A stretch of DNA of 64,000 bases, from positions 496,001 to 560,000 of the forward strand of contig NZ_QRDY01000001.1 in the NCBI RefSeq assembly GCF_003386205.1, in the 5' to 3' direction. The notes below the pieces were generated by a model. The model saw nothing but the letters and a program-made list of their open reading frames with translations, searched no databases and was not told the origin of the DNA. Below are positions 43,553-54,419 of this stretch, piece by piece. Position 1 is the stretch's first letter; every line of letters starts with the position of its first letter. This stretch comes from Cohnella lupini. Lineage in GTDB: Bacteria > Bacillota > Bacilli > Paenibacillales > Paenibacillaceae. Position numbers and translations under genes: made by a program.

Positions 43553-44734
43553 ATGGCGGAAGAGAAAAACGGATCCGTTCCGGCGGTAACCCGATCGGAA
43601 GCGCGGCAAACGGGGATTACGAGAGAGACGTTGATAGCTTTGCACGAAACGGATGGCGTGGGCAGAATCTCGATTGCGACGATCCTCTTGCATGGACTCA
43701 AGAAAGGAAAAGATTCGTTGAAGCACGCTTCCCATTTCATGCCGATGGATTGGAAGGATATGGGGCTTCATGCAAGCCAAGCGAGCGCGATCGTGGCAAG
43801 CTTAACGCCGGAAGCCGCGGTAAGACGAGCTCGAAGGCATGAGACGCGGGAGATGAAGGTTGTTACCTATCTGGACGAGGAATACCCCGATTTGCTCTAC
43901 CAGATCAATGATCCTCCTTGGATACTTTATTACAAGGGGAAATGGGAGTTGACGTCCAATCCGGCGATCGCGATCGTCGGAACGCGTCTGGCTACAGGAT
44001 ACGGACGCAAGATGACGGAGGATATCGCGGCCGGCTGCGCGCAGCGCATGACGGTCGTTAGCGGTCTTGCCAGGGGTATCGATGCCGCGGCCCATTCCGG
44101 CGCCTTACGCGGCGATTACGGGACGATCGCGGTATTGGCCGGGGGCGTGGACGTCTGTTATCCGCCGGAGAACAAATCCTTATACCGGGAGTTAGCCGTC
44201 CACGGCCTCATTATCTCCGAAAGTCCTCCGGATACGATCCTTAAACCCGGTCTGTTTCCCTTGCGCAACAGGATTATCGCCGGTTTGTCGTTCGGAGTCA
44301 TAGTCGTGGAAGCAGCCCAAAGAAGCGGGGCTTTGATCACGGCGGATTTGGCGCTAGGGTACAATCGGGACATTTTCGTCGTTCCTGGTCAAGTGACGTC
44401 GCCCCGTAGCAAAGGAGCACTGGAATACTTCAGGAAAGGGGCGAACCCGGTTCTGGACGAGTCGGATATTTTCCAGGCCTATTCCCATAGATTGCCTCCG
44501 AGAGAGCTGTTCGCGATTAGTCTGCCGGAAACCGCAAGCGCTGATTCCGAAACGGCCGTCCTTACTCCCGACGAAAGTCGCATCTATAATATTTTACTCG
44601 ATCAGCCTTGTTCCAGAGACGATCTTACGGTACAATCCGGGATGACATTTGGACATTTACACTCGGTTCTGTTATCTTTACAGATAAAACGACGGATTCA
44701 TCAGCAACCCGGTTCCGTATATCATGTCCTTTAA
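43553..44734 (+). CDS. dprA: DNA processing protein DprA (Smf)
   Basis: DprA loads RecA on incoming single-stranded DNA in natural transformation. It is 393 aa: an N-terminal SAM-like region, a Rossmann core (AIVGTRLATGYG, VVSGLARGIDAAAHSGAL, VVEAAQRSGALITADLAL) and a C-terminal winged helix (DDLTVQSGMTFGHLHSVLLS). An A/G-rich ribosome-binding region (AAGGAG) lies upstream. With comM nearby it suggests competence potential. Confidence 0.96.
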   Translation: MAEEKNGSVPAVTRSEARQTGITRETLIALHETDGVGRISIATILLHGLKKGKDSLKHASHFMPMDWKDMGLHASQASAIVASLTPEAAVRRARRHETREMKVVTYLDEEYPDLLYQINDPPWILYYKGKWELTSNPAIAIVGTRLATGYGRKMTEDIAAGCAQRMTVVSGLARGIDAAAHSGALRGDYGTIAVLAGGVDVCYPPENKSLYRELAVHGLIISESPPDTILKPGLFPLRNRIIAGLSFGVIVVEAAQRSGALITADLALGYNRDIFVVPGQVTSPRSKGALEYFRKGANPVLDESDIFQAYSHRLPPRELFAISLPETASADSETAVLTPDESRIYNILLDQPCSRDDLTVQSGMTFGHLHSVLLSLQIKRRIHQQPGSVYHVL

Positions 44735-44786
44735 TGAAGACATTTGCACATAGGCACAAGGACTTGTCGACCGTAGGAGAGGAGGA

Positions 44787-46889
44787 ATGGACGTGGCGGA
44801 TTCACTCGTTATCGTGGAATCACCGGCTAAAGCCAAGACGATCGGAAAATATTTAGGAAGCAAATTTATCGTCAAAGCGTCCATGGGGCACATTCGCGAT
44901 TTACCCAAGAGCCAGATCGGGGTAGAAGTGGATAACGATTTTTTGCCTAAATACATTACGATTCGAGGCAAGGGGAGCATTCTGAAGGAGCTCCGCGATG
45001 CCAGCAAGAAAGTCAAAAAAGTTTATCTAGCGGCTGACCCCGACAGAGAGGGCGAAGCGATCGCATGGCATTTGGCGCATTATCTCGAGATAGACGAGAA
45101 AGACGCATGCCGCGTCGTGTTCAACGAAATCACGAAACAAGCGGTCAAGGATGCATTTAAGAATCCTAGACCGATCGATATGGATTTGGTCAATGCCCAG
45201 CAAGCAAGGCGGGTGTTGGACCGTCTCGTCGGATACAAGATCAGCCCCCTATTATGGAAGAAAGTCAAAAAAGGGTTAAGCGCGGGCCGGGTTCAGTCGG
45301 TTGCCGTTAAGCTTATTTACGACCGCGAGAACGAGATCAACGCGTTCATTCCGGAAGAGTATTGGAGCATAACCGCGCATCTGCTAAAGGGGAATGCTTC
45401 GTTCGAAGCCAAGTTTCATTCGCTGAACGGAGAGAAGAAAGAGCTAACGAGCGAGTCGGACGTGAAGGAAGTGCTCGCCCAGCTAGGGACCTCCGGCTTT
45501 ACCGTCGGAGAAGTGAAAGAGAAGGAAAGGCAACGCAATCCTTCGCCTCCGTTCATTACGAGCTCCCTTCAACAGGAAGCGGCGCGCAAGCTTAATTTCA
45601 GAGCGTCCAAGACGATGCAGATCGCCCAGCAGTTATACGAAGGGGTCGATCTCGGAAAAGAAGGAACAGTCGGTCTCATCACTTACATGCGTACGGATTC
45701 CACGCGAATTTCTCCGATCGCGCAGGAAGAAGCCAAAGAATTTATCGAAGGCAAATACGGCGAGAAATTTTATCCGGAAACGCCGCGCGTGTACACGAAG
45801 AAGAATGCCGGCGCACAAGACGCGCATGAAGCGATTCGCCCGACATCCGTACTGCGGGATCCGGAATCCGTTAAGGCTTTTACTTCTAAAGACCAACTGC
45901 GCTTATATAAGCTAATCTGGGAACGATTCGTCGCCAGCCAAATGGCGTCCGCCGTTCTGGATACGATGACGGTCGATCTAGCCGATGGGCCTGTCGTATT
46001 TCGCGCGAATGGTTCGAAGCTGAAATTTGCCGGATTCATGAAGGTGTACGTCGAAGGCAACGACGATGGAACGACGGACGAAGACCGTTTGCTTCCCGCT
46101 TTAGCCGCAGGCGACAACGTAAACTCCGATCAAATCGAACCCAAGCAGCATTTCACCCAGCCGCCGCCGCGTTTTACGGAAGCAAGACTGGTTAAGACGC
46201 TTGAGGAACTCGGTATCGGACGCCCAAGCACGTACGCTCCGACGTTGGAGACGATCCAGAAACGGAACTACGTTGCTATGGAAGAGAAGAAATTCATTCC
46301 GACGGAGCTTGGCGAGCTGGTGATCCAACTCATGGAGGAGTTTTTCCCGGAGATACTGGACGCGGAGTTCACTGCCAACATGGAAGGCGACTTGGACCAT
46401 GTCGAGGAAGGGACTCAGGATTGGGTTAACGTTATCGGGGATTTCTATAAATCGTTCGAGGTGAGATTGAATTTCGCCGAAGAAGAGATGAAGGAAATCG
46501 AAATCAAAGATGAGCCCTCCGACGAAGTATGCGATAAATGCGGAAGCCAAATGGTTTATAAAATGGGACGCTTCGGCAAGTTCCTGGCATGCTCGGGTTT
46601 CCCGAATTGCCGGAATACGAAACCGATTATCAAGGATACCGGCGTTCATTGCCCGAAATGCGCGGAAGGCCAAATCGTCGAAAGGCGAAGCAAGAAGGGG
46701 CGCATGTTCTACGGCTGCAACCTCTATCCCGAATGCGACTACGTCTCTTGGGATAAGCCGGTCGCGAAGCCGTGTCCTAGCTGCGGCGGGATGATGGTGG
46801 AGAAGCGCGTCAAAGGCGAAATACAATATCATTGCACGGTCTGCACCCACTCGGAGAACGTCGACGACGCGGAAGAGGCCGCAGAATAA
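44787..46889 (+). CDS. topA: DNA topoisomerase I (type IA)
   Basis: Relaxes negative supercoils. It is 700 aa: TOPRIM domain ([32 protein letters not shown]), the catalytic Tyr300 in [10 protein letters not shown], and three C-terminal zinc fingers. The fingers are [33 protein letters not shown] and [27 protein letters not shown] precedes its ATG. dprA-topA-trmFO is the usual order. Confidence 0.97.
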   Translation: MDVADSLVIVESPAKAKTIGKYLGSKFIVKASMGHIRDLPKSQIGVEVDNDFLPKYITIRGKGSILKELRDASKKVKKVYLAADPDREGEAIAWHLAHYLEIDEKDACRVVFNEITKQAVKDAFKNPRPIDMDLVNAQQARRVLDRLVGYKISPLLWKKVKKGLSAGRVQSVAVKLIYDRENEINAFIPEEYWSITAHLLKGNASFEAKFHSLNGEKKELTSESDVKEVLAQLGTSGFTVGEVKEKERQRNPSPPFITSSLQQEAARKLNFRASKTMQIAQQLYEGVDLGKEGTVGLITYMRTDSTRISPIAQEEAKEFIEGKYGEKFYPETPRVYTKKNAGAQDAHEAIRPTSVLRDPESVKAFTSKDQLRLYKLIWERFVASQMASAVLDTMTVDLADGPVVFRANGSKLKFAGFMKVYVEGNDDGTTDEDRLLPALAAGDNVNSDQIEPKQHFTQPPPRFTEARLVKTLEELGIGRPSTYAPTLETIQKRNYVAMEEKKFIPTELGELVIQLMEEFFPEILDAEFTANMEGDLDHVEEGTQDWVNVIGDFYKSFEVRLNFAEEEMKEIEIKDEPSDEVCDKCGSQMVYKMGRFGKFLACSGFPNCRNTKPIIKDTGVHCPKCAEGQIVERRSKKGRMFYGCNLYPECDYVSWDKPVAKPCPSCGGMMVEKRVKGEIQYHCTVCTHSENVDDAEEAAE

Positions 46890-46918
46890 CAGCTAGGCTG
46901 CTTAGGAGGTTTATCGCT

Positions 46919-48250
46919 TTGAATGAAGTCCAATCCGTTACGGTGATCGGCGCGGGTCTTGCCGGCAGCGAGGCCGCTTGGCAAATCGCCAAGCAAGGCG
47001 TACCCGTCACGTTATACGAGATGCGTCCGGTTAAGAAAACGCCTGCCCATCACACGGGCGAGTTCGCCGAACTGGTATGCAGTAATAGTCTAAGAGCAAA
47101 CGGCCTAGCCAACGCGGTAGGCGTATTGAAGGAAGAAATGAGAAGGCTGGATTCCCTAATCCTGTCGTGCGCAGATCAGCACGCGGTACCTGCCGGAGGA
47201 GCTCTAGCGGTAGATCGCGACGGATTCTCGGCCGAGGTTACCAAGCGGCTTCGCGAGCACCCCCTTATTACGGTCAAGAACGAGGAAGTCACGCAAATCC
47301 CTCAAGAGGGTATCGTCGTGATCGCAACGGGTCCTCTTACGTCTCCGGAGCTATCGGAAAGCATCAAGCAGCTGATGGGCGAAGAATACTTTTACTTTTT
47401 CGACGCGGCGGCACCTATTGTCGAGAAGGACTCTATCGATCTGGACAAAGTGTTTTTGGCATCGAGGTACGACAAGGGCGAAGCCGCTTATTTGAACTGC
47501 CCGATGACGGAAGCTCAGTTCGATGTTTTCTACGAGGCTCTGACGACCGCGGAGACGGCGGAGGTCAAGGATTTCGAGAAAGAGATGTATTTCGAAGGCT
47601 GCATGCCGATCGAGGTTATGGCCAAGCGGGGCAAGCAAACGGTATTGTTCGGTCCGATGAAGCCGGTAGGCTTGATCGATCCACGTACCGGAGAGAAGTC
47701 GCACGCCGTCATTCAATTACGACAGGATAACGCTGCAGGGACGCTGTATAATCTCGTAGGATTCCAAACTCATCTGAAGTGGGGAGAGCAGAAACGGGTT
47801 TTCTCGTTGATTCCCGGCCTCGAGAACGCGGAATTCGTTCGTTTCGGAGTGATGCACCGCAATACTTTTATCAATTCCCCTAAGCTTTTGAAAGCGACCT
47901 ATCAATTCCGAGGAAGAGATTCGCTCTTCTTCGCGGGGCAGATGACGGGCGTTGAAGGATACGTTGAATCGGCCGCTTCCGGCTTGATCTCCGGGCTAAA
48001 CGCAGGAAGGCTAGCCAAGGGCATGGAGCCCCTGACGTTGCCGGACCATACGACACTGGGAAGTATGGCGAATTACATTACGACGGCCGATTTCAAGCAT
48101 TTCCAGCCGATGAACGCGAATTTCGGTCTTTTTCCGCCCCTCGGTCACCGCGTGCGCAGTAAGAAAGAGAAGAACGATGCGATCGCTGCGCGTGCTCTTG
48201 CGAGCATCGACGAGCTAAACGCGGAGCTCAAGCATAGTTCCGTTTTGTAA
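46919..48250 (+). CDS. trmFO: Folate-dependent tRNA m5U54 methyltransferase TrmFO
   Basis: A flavoenzyme of 443 aa that methylates U54 of tRNA using methylenetetrahydrofolate. The FAD motif [18 protein letters not shown] is at the N-terminus, followed by [17 protein letters not shown] and [19 protein letters not shown]. The TTG at 46919 has AGGAGG 9 nt upstream; earlier in-frame codons overlap topA and are not conserved. In Bacillus subtilis xerC (codV) follows; here hslV does. Confidence 0.96.
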   Translation: MNEVQSVTVIGAGLAGSEAAWQIAKQGVPVTLYEMRPVKKTPAHHTGEFAELVCSNSLRANGLANAVGVLKEEMRRLDSLILSCADQHAVPAGGALAVDRDGFSAEVTKRLREHPLITVKNEEVTQIPQEGIVVIATGPLTSPELSESIKQLMGEEYFYFFDAAAPIVEKDSIDLDKVFLASRYDKGEAAYLNCPMTEAQFDVFYEALTTAETAEVKDFEKEMYFEGCMPIEVMAKRGKQTVLFGPMKPVGLIDPRTGEKSHAVIQLRQDNAAGTLYNLVGFQTHLKWGEQKRVFSLIPGLENAEFVRFGVMHRNTFINSPKLLKATYQFRGRDSLFFAGQMTGVEGYVESAASGLISGLNAGRLAKGMEPLTLPDHTTLGSMANYITTADFKHFQPMNANFGLFPPLGHRVRSKKEKNDAIAARALASIDELNAELKHSSVL

Positions 48251-48256
48251 CCTATC

Positions 48257-48295
48257 AAGCAGCGGCAGCGTATATCTCCATAAGCCGCTGCTTTT
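48257..48295 (+). terminator. Rho-independent terminator after trmFO
   Basis: A 10-bp stem AAGCAGCGGC / GCCGCTGCTT is followed by TTTT. It occupies the site where xerC lies in Bacillus. Confidence 0.85.
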
Positions 48296-48333
48296 GCGGC
48301 TTTAATAACAACAATGATCGGGAGGTTCAGCCC

Positions 48334-48879
48334 ATGGATATGAGTTTTCATGCCACGACGATTTGCGCGGTCCGGCATAACGGGAAAGGCGCGATCGCGG
48401 GCGACGGACAGGTAACTTTCGGCAACAGCATGATCATGAAAAATACGGCGAAAAAAGTTCGCAGGCTCTATCGCAACCAAGTCATAGCCGGATTTGCGGG
48501 TTCGGTCGCGGACGCGATTACGTTATTCGAGAAGTTCGAAGGGAAGCTGGAGGAGCATCATGGCAACCTGCAACGCGCCGCGGTTGAATTGGCCAAGGAT
48601 TGGCGTTCGGATCGGGTGCTTCGCAGGCTGGAGGCAATGATGATCGTCGTCGACGCTACGGGCATGCTGCTATTGTCCGGCAACGGCGAAGTCATCGAGC
48701 CGGATGATGGCATTCTGGCGATCGGTTCCGGCGGAAGCTTCGCTTTAGCAGCCGCGAGAGCGCTCAAAAAACACGCTCCTGATATGGACGCGAAGCAGAT
48801 TGCGCGCGCGGCATTGGAAACGGCCGCGGAAATATGCGTATTCACGAACAATAACCTGATCGTCGAGGAAATAGGATGA
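48334..48879 (+). CDS. hslV: ATP-dependent protease subunit HslV (ClpQ)
   Basis: The proteasome-like peptidase of HslUV, 181 aa. The N-terminus [17 protein letters not shown] puts Thr-Thr at 8-9, as in Bacillus ClpQ, which uses an N-terminal Ser instead. The ATG at 48334 has GGGAGG 8 nt upstream; a second ATG at 48340 would give mature Ser-Phe-His-Ala-Thr-Thr, closer to the Bacillus form, but 14 nt from the site. AGDGQVTFG and GFAGSVADA are typical. It overlaps the open frame of hslU. Confidence 0.94.
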   Translation: MDMSFHATTICAVRHNGKGAIAGDGQVTFGNSMIMKNTAKKVRRLYRNQVIAGFAGSVADAITLFEKFEGKLEEHHGNLQRAAVELAKDWRSDRVLRRLEAMMIVVDATGMLLLSGNGEVIEPDDGILAIGSGGSFALAAARALKKHAPDMDAKQIARAALETAAEICVFTNNNLIVEEIG

Positions 48880-48911
48880 TGAACCTTGACAAGCGCAAAG
48901 GAGAGGATCTC

Positions 48912-50300
48912 ATGAACGATTCGCTAACGCCTCGCCAGATCGTGGCGGAATTGGATAAATACATCGTAGGCCAGAAGCCGGCTAAACGGTCGGTTGCCGT
49001 TGCGCTTCGCAATCGTTACCGCCGCAGCAAATTGCCCGAAGAAATACGCGATGAGATCGTCCCTAAGAATATTTTGATGATCGGGCCGACAGGTGTAGGA
49101 AAGACGGAAATCGCCAGAAGGCTCGCGAAGCTCGTTCATGCACCATTCATAAAGGTCGAAGCGACGAAATTCACGGAAGTCGGCTATGTCGGCAGAGATG
49201 TCGAATCCATGGTCCGGGATCTCGTAGAGACGGCTATACGCATGGTTAAGGAAGAGCGGACGGAGAAAGTGAAGGATCGGGCAGAGAAAGCCGCTAACGA
49301 ACGTTTAGCCGCTTTGCTGGTTCCTTCGCCCGCAAAACCGAAATCGCAGAAAAACCCGCTCGAAATGTTGTTTGGCGGCATAAGCACGCCAAACGATGAG
49401 CCGGAGCCAGTGGATCCAAGCCTCCATGATAAGAGGAAGGATACGAAGGCGAAGTTGGACGCCGGAGAGTTGGAGAACGATACGATCGAAATCGAAGTTG
49501 AAGATAATTCGCCTAACATGCTAGATATGCTCGGCGGGCCCGGTCAAGAACAGATGGGGAACATGCAAGAGATGTTGGGACAGTTTCTGCCTAAACGGCG
49601 CAAGAAACGCCGGCTTACCGTCAAGGAAGCCCGTAAAGTATTGATTGTTGAAGAAGCTAACAAACTCATCGATATGGACGACGTCATCTCCGAGTCGGTT
49701 AGACGCGCGGAACAATCCGGCATCATCTTTATCGACGAGATAGACAAGATCGCGAGTCAAGGTCGCGGACAAGGGCCTGACGTCTCGCGCGAGGGCGTGC
49801 AGAGGGATATTCTCCCAATCGTCGAAGGGTCTACCGTCATGACCAAGTATGGCCCCGTCAAAACCGACTACGTGCTCTTCATGGCCGCAGGCGCGTTTCA
49901 TATCGCCAAGCCTTCGGATCTGATTCCGGAGTTGCAGGGGCGGTTCCCTATTCGCGTAGAGCTAAGCAGCTTGACGGACGACGACTTCATCCGGATATTG
50001 ACGGAACCGCAAAATGCGTTGACGAAACAATACACTCAGCTTTTGCAAACGGAAGGAATTCGTATATCTTTCACGGATGCCGCTATCTCCGAGCTGGCGC
50101 GCATGGCTCAGGAAGTCAATCACAATACGGAGAATATCGGTGCTCGCCGACTTCATACGCTATTGGAGAAGTTGCTGGAGGACCTCTCCTTCGAAGCTCC
50201 TGAACTGCAACTGGAGGCGATGGAGATAACTCCGGAATATGTTAGGGAGAAGCTGGCGAGCATTGCAAGCAATAAGGATTTAAGTCAATATATTCTGTAG
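48912..50300 (+). CDS. hslU: HslU (ClpY), AAA+ unfoldase of HslUV
   Basis: The ATPase that unfolds substrates into HslV, 462 aa. [22 protein letters not shown] is the family start region (cited in halves: [22 protein letters not shown]). Walker A is GPTGVGKT near residue 58, with an acidic I-domain insert (DDNSPNML-like, residues ~140-240) and Walker [12 protein letters not shown]. The ATG at 48912 (GAGAGG, 6-7 nt) is preferred over upstream ATGs at 48876/48879 inside hslV. It precedes codY, as in Bacillus. Confidence 0.95.
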   Translation: MNDSLTPRQIVAELDKYIVGQKPAKRSVAVALRNRYRRSKLPEEIRDEIVPKNILMIGPTGVGKTEIARRLAKLVHAPFIKVEATKFTEVGYVGRDVESMVRDLVETAIRMVKEERTEKVKDRAEKAANERLAALLVPSPAKPKSQKNPLEMLFGGISTPNDEPEPVDPSLHDKRKDTKAKLDAGELENDTIEIEVEDNSPNMLDMLGGPGQEQMGNMQEMLGQFLPKRRKKRRLTVKEARKVLIVEEANKLIDMDDVISESVRRAEQSGIIFIDEIDKIASQGRGQGPDVSREGVQRDILPIVEGSTVMTKYGPVKTDYVLFMAAGAFHIAKPSDLIPELQGRFPIRVELSSLTDDDFIRILTEPQNALTKQYTQLLQTEGIRISFTDAAISELARMAQEVNHNTENIGARRLHTLLEKLLEDLSFEAPELQLEAMEITPEYVREKLASIASNKDLSQYIL

Positions 50301-50334
50301 TTGCCATACACCAATCGCTCGATAGGAACGAACG

Positions 50335-50355
50335 ACGCCGTCCGATGGACGGCGT
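50335..50355 (+). terminator. Hairpin after hslU
   Basis: ACGCCGTCC-GAT-GGACGGCGT is a perfect stem but is followed only by ATCCGTTTG, so termination would be partial. Confidence 0.5.
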
Positions 50356-50503
50356 ATCCGTTTGTCGAGGATTCGGAGAGCTCTGTATAGATTAGATTTG
50401 AAAATCCGATACATAGCTGGATCATTTGACGCAACAAACTTTGCCATCACTATTAATGCAAAGTGGGTTTATTTGATTGTCGTACTAGGAGGAAGCACAA
50501 TTC

Positions 50504-51271
50504 ATGAAGCTGTTGATGAAAACCCGGACGCTTAACAAATTACTTCAGGAAGCTGCCGGCAAACCGCTAAATTTCCGCGAGATGGCGGAAGGTCTTCGGG
50601 AGACGATGGAAGTAAACGTCTTCGTCCTCAGTAGGAAGGGCAAAGTTCTAGGTTCGTCGCTATCCGCTGGATTTCCGGATAGCTGGCTTCGAACCGAGCA
50701 ACCCGAAGGATTAAGGTTTCCGACGGAGACAAACGAACGCCTTTTGCGTATATCGGAGACGGTCGCCGATCTCTCTTCAGATGAGGAAACGTTAACCCTG
50801 TTCGACGAGATATTCAAAAACGAGATCATAACAATAGTTCCTATTATAGGTGGCGGCGACAGACTTGGTACTTTAGTCCTATCTAGAGAGAATAAATTTT
50901 TTGGGGACGACGATCTTATTTTAGCGGAATATGGGTCTACGATCATAGGTATGGAGATACTCCGCGAGAGGATAGAAGAGAGGGAAACAGAGGCTAGAAG
51001 CAAGGCGATTGTCTCCGTTGCCGTCAATTCGCTCTCCTTTAGCGAAATGGAAGCCGTTGAGCAGATTTTCGAAGAGTTGGAAGGGAAAGAGGGGCTTCTC
51101 GTCGCTTCCAAAATCGCCGACCGGGCAGGTATTACTAGGTCTGTAATCGTTAATGCACTGCGGAAACTCGAAAGCGCCGGCGTAATCGAGACACGTTCGC
51201 TCGGTATGAAAGGCACCTATATTCGCATTCTAAATTCCCAGTTATTGTATGAACTTGCAAGCCGAAAATAG
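50504..51271 (+). CDS. codY: Global regulator CodY
   Basis: CodY senses branched-chain amino acids and GTP and represses many nutrient-limitation genes. It is 255 aa: GAF-type ligand domain (residues ~1-155), linker helix, and C-terminal winged helix ([20 protein letters not shown], about residues 205-224, then [20 protein letters not shown]). TAGGAGGAAG lies before the ATG. The 203-nt upstream gap holds TTGACG (50426) but no -10 at a normal distance. In Bacillus CodY controls the fla/che operon that follows here. Confidence 0.96.
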   Translation: MKLLMKTRTLNKLLQEAAGKPLNFREMAEGLRETMEVNVFVLSRKGKVLGSSLSAGFPDSWLRTEQPEGLRFPTETNERLLRISETVADLSSDEETLTLFDEIFKNEIITIVPIIGGGDRLGTLVLSRENKFFGDDDLILAEYGSTIIGMEILRERIEERETEARSKAIVSVAVNSLSFSEMEAVEQIFEELEGKEGLLVASKIADRAGITRSVIVNALRKLESAGVIETRSLGMKGTYIRILNSQLLYELASRK

Positions 51272-51298
51272 AAGGATAAAATTCGACGAATTGTCACG

Positions 51299-51337
51299 AA
51301 AGCCCAATCTTTGAATAAAAGATTAGGGCTTTTTTCT
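51299..51337 (+). terminator. Rho-independent terminator after codY
   Basis: AAAGCCC(a)ATCTTT and AAAGAT(ta)GGGCTTT arms are followed by T6. It isolates codY from the flagellar operon. Confidence 0.85.
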
Positions 51338-51526
51338 TATTGTCACAAGACCGCTTGTCGTAGATGATGTTCTTAGAAATTTTTAATTTGTCATATCGTG
51401 TAGGTTTATTTGTAGAAATGAGGAAAATCCTGTCGTTTTGAGCAGGAATATGAGTTCTTAGCGTGGAATACACTTGAAATGGCCTAATTAAGAAATTCTC
51501 ATCTACAGCGAAAAGAGGCGACTTGA
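51338..51526 (+). promoter_or_regulatory. Upstream region of the fla/che operon
   Basis: AT-rich, 189 nt. A TTGTCA near 51389 could be a -35, but no good -10 stands at 17 nt. I see no sigma-D type TAAA...GCCGATAT site and no clear CodY box. AAGAGGCG precedes the flgB ATG. Confidence 0.35.
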
Positions 51527-51940
51527 ATGGAAGTATTAGGTGGCGCTGCGTTTCATCGCTTAGAGAACGCAATTAACGCTGCGACGATGAGACAACGCGT
51601 ACTGTCAAACAATATTGCTAACGTCGATGTTCCCTATTTCAAGAGATCCGACGTGGCTTTCGAAGAATTTTTGACCCAAGCCATAGGCGGACAAGGAACA
51701 AAGGCGCTTGCGGGCAAATTGACCGATCCTCGTCATATTCCGATCAACGGGGCTTACCCTTCTCCGTCGCCGCAAGTGGTCTCCGACGAGTCGACAGCTA
51801 TTAATAACAACCGCAACAACGTGGATATGGATAAAGAAATGGCATTGTTGGCGGAGAACCAACTCCGGTACAACCTTCTCAGTCAGCAAGTCGGTCACGA
51901 AGCCAAAATGATGCGAATTGGTATTCAAGGGAGTGCGTAA
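51527..51940 (+). CDS. flgB: Flagellar proximal rod protein FlgB
   Basis: The first gene of the flagellar operon; the rod protein is exported by the flagellar secretion system. It is 137 aa with the N-terminal rod motif (MRQRVLSNNIANVDVPYFKRSD, cited in parts: RVLSNNIANVDVP, YFKRSD) and the C-terminal AENQLRYNLLSQQVG helix. flgC starts 4 nt later. Confidence 0.95.
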   Translation: MEVLGGAAFHRLENAINAATMRQRVLSNNIANVDVPYFKRSDVAFEEFLTQAIGGQGTKALAGKLTDPRHIPINGAYPSPSPQVVSDESTAINNNRNNVDMDKEMALLAENQLRYNLLSQQVGHEAKMMRIGIQGSA

Positions 51941-51943
51941 CGA

Positions 51944-52387
51944 ATGAAGTTAGGCGGTTTCGACATAAGCGCTTCGGCGTTAACGGCACAGCGTCTTAGG
52001 ATGGACGTGATTTCGGCAAATATCGCAAATGCCGAAGTGACTCGCGCCGGATATGTGAACGGACAGTTCGTTCCCTATCGACGCAAAATGGTCGTGATGG
52101 AAGCCGTGCAACCCCGGTTTCAGGATATGCTGGCACAGCAAATGAACGGCAACTCTGCGCAAGGCGTGCAAGTCACGGCCATACAGGAGGATTCCACGCC
52201 GTTTAAGCAAGTATACAATCCGACCCATCCGGATGCGGATGCGAGCGGAATGGTCTATTTGCCTAATGTCGATATTCTGAAAGAACAGGTTGACCTTCTT
52301 GCGGCAACTCGGTCTTACGAGGCGAACGTAACAGCCTTGAACGCAAGAAAAGCAATGTTCATGAAAGCTTTGGAGATGGGACGTTAA
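51944..52387 (+). CDS. flgC: Flagellar proximal rod protein FlgC
   Basis: A 147-residue rod protein: DISASALTAQRLRMDVISAN at the N-terminus, GMVYLPNVDILKEQVDLLAA and the C-terminal SYEANVTALNARKAM helix, all typical of FlgC. It is coupled to flgB; fliE follows after 58 nt. Confidence 0.96.
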   Translation: MKLGGFDISASALTAQRLRMDVISANIANAEVTRAGYVNGQFVPYRRKMVVMEAVQPRFQDMLAQQMNGNSAQGVQVTAIQEDSTPFKQVYNPTHPDADASGMVYLPNVDILKEQVDLLAATRSYEANVTALNARKAMFMKALEMGR

Positions 52388-52445
52388 GAAACCGCAGCTA
52401 AGCAACGTATGACATAACGAGAGATGAGAGCGGGGTGCAACAAAC

Positions 52446-52754
52446 ATGATTACAAACTCGATGATCAGTCCTGTCGGTCTATTACCCAACATAAACGCGC
52501 TTCAAACAACGAAAGAAACGACTCCCGCCGAAGCGACCGAAAGTTTTGCGACTTTTCTAAAAAGCGCAATCGACGGAGTAGCCGCCCAAGAACAAAACGT
52601 ACATAAAGTAAACGACCAGTTTCTTATCGGGGAAGTAGACGAGAATAAAGTCATAATCGCCGCGACGCAGGCGGAATTAAGCCTTTCATTGACCGCGCAG
52701 GTACGAAATAAGGTAATTGAAGCCTATCAAGAGATTATGCGCATGCAAATGTAG
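52446..52754 (+). CDS. fliE: Flagellar hook-basal body protein FliE
   Basis: Joins the MS ring to the rod. It is 102 aa with family pattern ESFATFLKSAIDGVAAQEQN, VDENKVIIAATQAELSLSLT and a C-terminal KVIEAYQEIMRMQM helix. The usual order flgB-flgC-fliE holds. A long 3' gap (91 nt) leads to fliF. Confidence 0.94.
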   Translation: MITNSMISPVGLLPNINALQTTKETTPAEATESFATFLKSAIDGVAAQEQNVHKVNDQFLIGEVDENKVIIAATQAELSLSLTAQVRNKVIEAYQEIMRMQM

Positions 52755-52845
52755 CCTAGTCCTATTGAACGTTGTATCAACGCAACAGAGAGAGTGCGGA
52801 TCATTCCGTTTCAACTGTTGTGCCAACCGCAGGTGAGGTGAAATC

Positions 52846-54417
52846 GTGAACGAGAAGTGGGCACAGGTTCGAGAAAAGCTACTTGGTTTCTGGAACCAGT
52901 ACAGCAAGGCGCAAAAATGGGTTCTCGCTTCAACAGCAGCCTTATTGATTTTTGCCATCATATTACTAACGTACTTGTTCACTAGAACCGAGTATCAGGT
53001 CGCCTTCCAAAACTTGGATAGTACGGATGCTGCGGCGGTCATGGAGTATTTGGACGCTAACGGAGTCAGCTATAAACTGGGGGATGCCGGAACCAGCATT
53101 TCCGTTCCTAGCGCTTCGGCTTCGAAAGTAAAAGTGGATGTAGGTTCGCAAGGTCTCGTGCAATATGGCACGATCAGTTCTTTCGCTAAGATGAGCGAGA
53201 ACTCCTCGACCATCGGTACGACGAACCAGGAGTTCGACGTTAAGCTTCGCGATGCATTCAATGGGGAAATCCAGCAATTGCTCATGAGCAAGCAAGGAAT
53301 CGCGAGGGTCAAGGCTATCGTGACTTTGCCGGAAGATTCGGTATTCCTGAACGAAGCCGATAAAGAGAAGGCTTCGGCCGCGGTCGTGATTACATTCAAA
53401 CCGGGATTCAGACCGAAGCAAGAGGAAATCGACAGCTACTACAATCTTGTTAAATCTTCCGTTCCCAAGCTGGATATCAAAGACGTTACGATAAGCAGCA
53501 GCACGGGAGACTTGACCCCGTCGTCCCAATTAGGCGGAGGCGCGGCATCAGGTGGAGCACTCTTCGAAACTCAGTTCGCGATTCAGAACGAATTCGAGAA
53601 TTCGTTGAAGAGAAACATTCAGCAATTCCTTAATCCGATCGTCGGCATGGACAACATGGTCGTTAGCGTTGTATCGTCGTTGAATTTCGATAGGAAGATT
53701 TCGGAGGAAAAGCTCGTTCAGCCTCTCCCGGACAACGATAATAAAGGAATTATTCGAAGCGAAGAGAATTCGAACGAAACTTACGAAGGCGCGGACGGAC
53801 AGTCCGGCGGCGTAGCAGGGACGGGAGAAACGGACGTTTCCAATTACCCGGGCGCTGGAGGAACAGGATCTTCATCGTCGGAGAAAGTTCATAATATCGT
53901 GAACTATGAAGTCAGCACTATCACTAATAATATCGACTACGGTCCATTCAAAGTGAAGGACATATCTGTAAACGTCGGAATAGACTCTGCAGACATGACT
54001 CAGGAACGGCTGGACGAGATTAAAGGTGCCTTGCTTAACAACGTCAGAGCGTTATTAGCCGATTCCGGGTTGGAGTTAACTTCGGAGGCGTTGGCTGAGA
54101 GAGTGTCGCTATTGGCTCAAACGTTCTCCGTGAACGCGGATTCGAGCGGCGGCACAACGCCTTCGACATACTGGTTAGCCGGAGCCGGTCTGCTGGCCTT
54201 AGCTTTACTTGGCGGAGGCGGATATTATCTGTATCGCCGTCGCAAAGCTCAGCGCGAAGCGGCCGAACTCGAAGCAATGCCGCGCGTGGAATTGCCAACG
54301 ATCGATATCGACAGCGTGGCTAACGAAAGCCAAGTGCGCAAGCAATTGGAGAGCTTGGCGAAACGCAAGCCGGACGAGTTCGTCAATCTTCTCCGGACAT
54401 GGTTAGTGGATGAATAG
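52846..54417 (+). CDS. fliF: Flagellar MS-ring protein FliF
   Basis: A 523-residue membrane ring protein with two membrane segments: WVLASTAALLIFAIILLTYLF near residue 25 (quoted as two pieces: WVLASTAALLIF, AIILLTYLF) and WLAGAGLLALALLGGGGYYLY near residue 445. The YscJ/FliF periplasmic domain lies between. The C-terminal tail that binds FliG is present (RKPDEFVNLLRTWL). The GTG start at 52846 follows AGGTGAGGTG. Confidence 0.95.
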   Translation: MNEKWAQVREKLLGFWNQYSKAQKWVLASTAALLIFAIILLTYLFTRTEYQVAFQNLDSTDAAAVMEYLDANGVSYKLGDAGTSISVPSASASKVKVDVGSQGLVQYGTISSFAKMSENSSTIGTTNQEFDVKLRDAFNGEIQQLLMSKQGIARVKAIVTLPEDSVFLNEADKEKASAAVVITFKPGFRPKQEEIDSYYNLVKSSVPKLDIKDVTISSSTGDLTPSSQLGGGAASGGALFETQFAIQNEFENSLKRNIQQFLNPIVGMDNMVVSVVSSLNFDRKISEEKLVQPLPDNDNKGIIRSEENSNETYEGADGQSGGVAGTGETDVSNYPGAGGTGSSSSEKVHNIVNYEVSTITNNIDYGPFKVKDISVNVGIDSADMTQERLDEIKGALLNNVRALLADSGLELTSEALAERVSLLAQTFSVNADSSGGTTPSTYWLAGAGLLALALLGGGGYYLYRRRKAQREAAELEAMPRVELPTIDIDSVANESQVRKQLESLAKRKPDEFVNLLRTWLVDE

Positions 54418-54419
54418 AG

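Noticed and set aside
51338..51526. CodY box and sigma-D promoter upstream of flgB
   Set aside because: Sequences such as TTCTTAGAAATTT resemble parts of the CodY motif but miss its central spacing; no TAAA...GCCGATAT was found.
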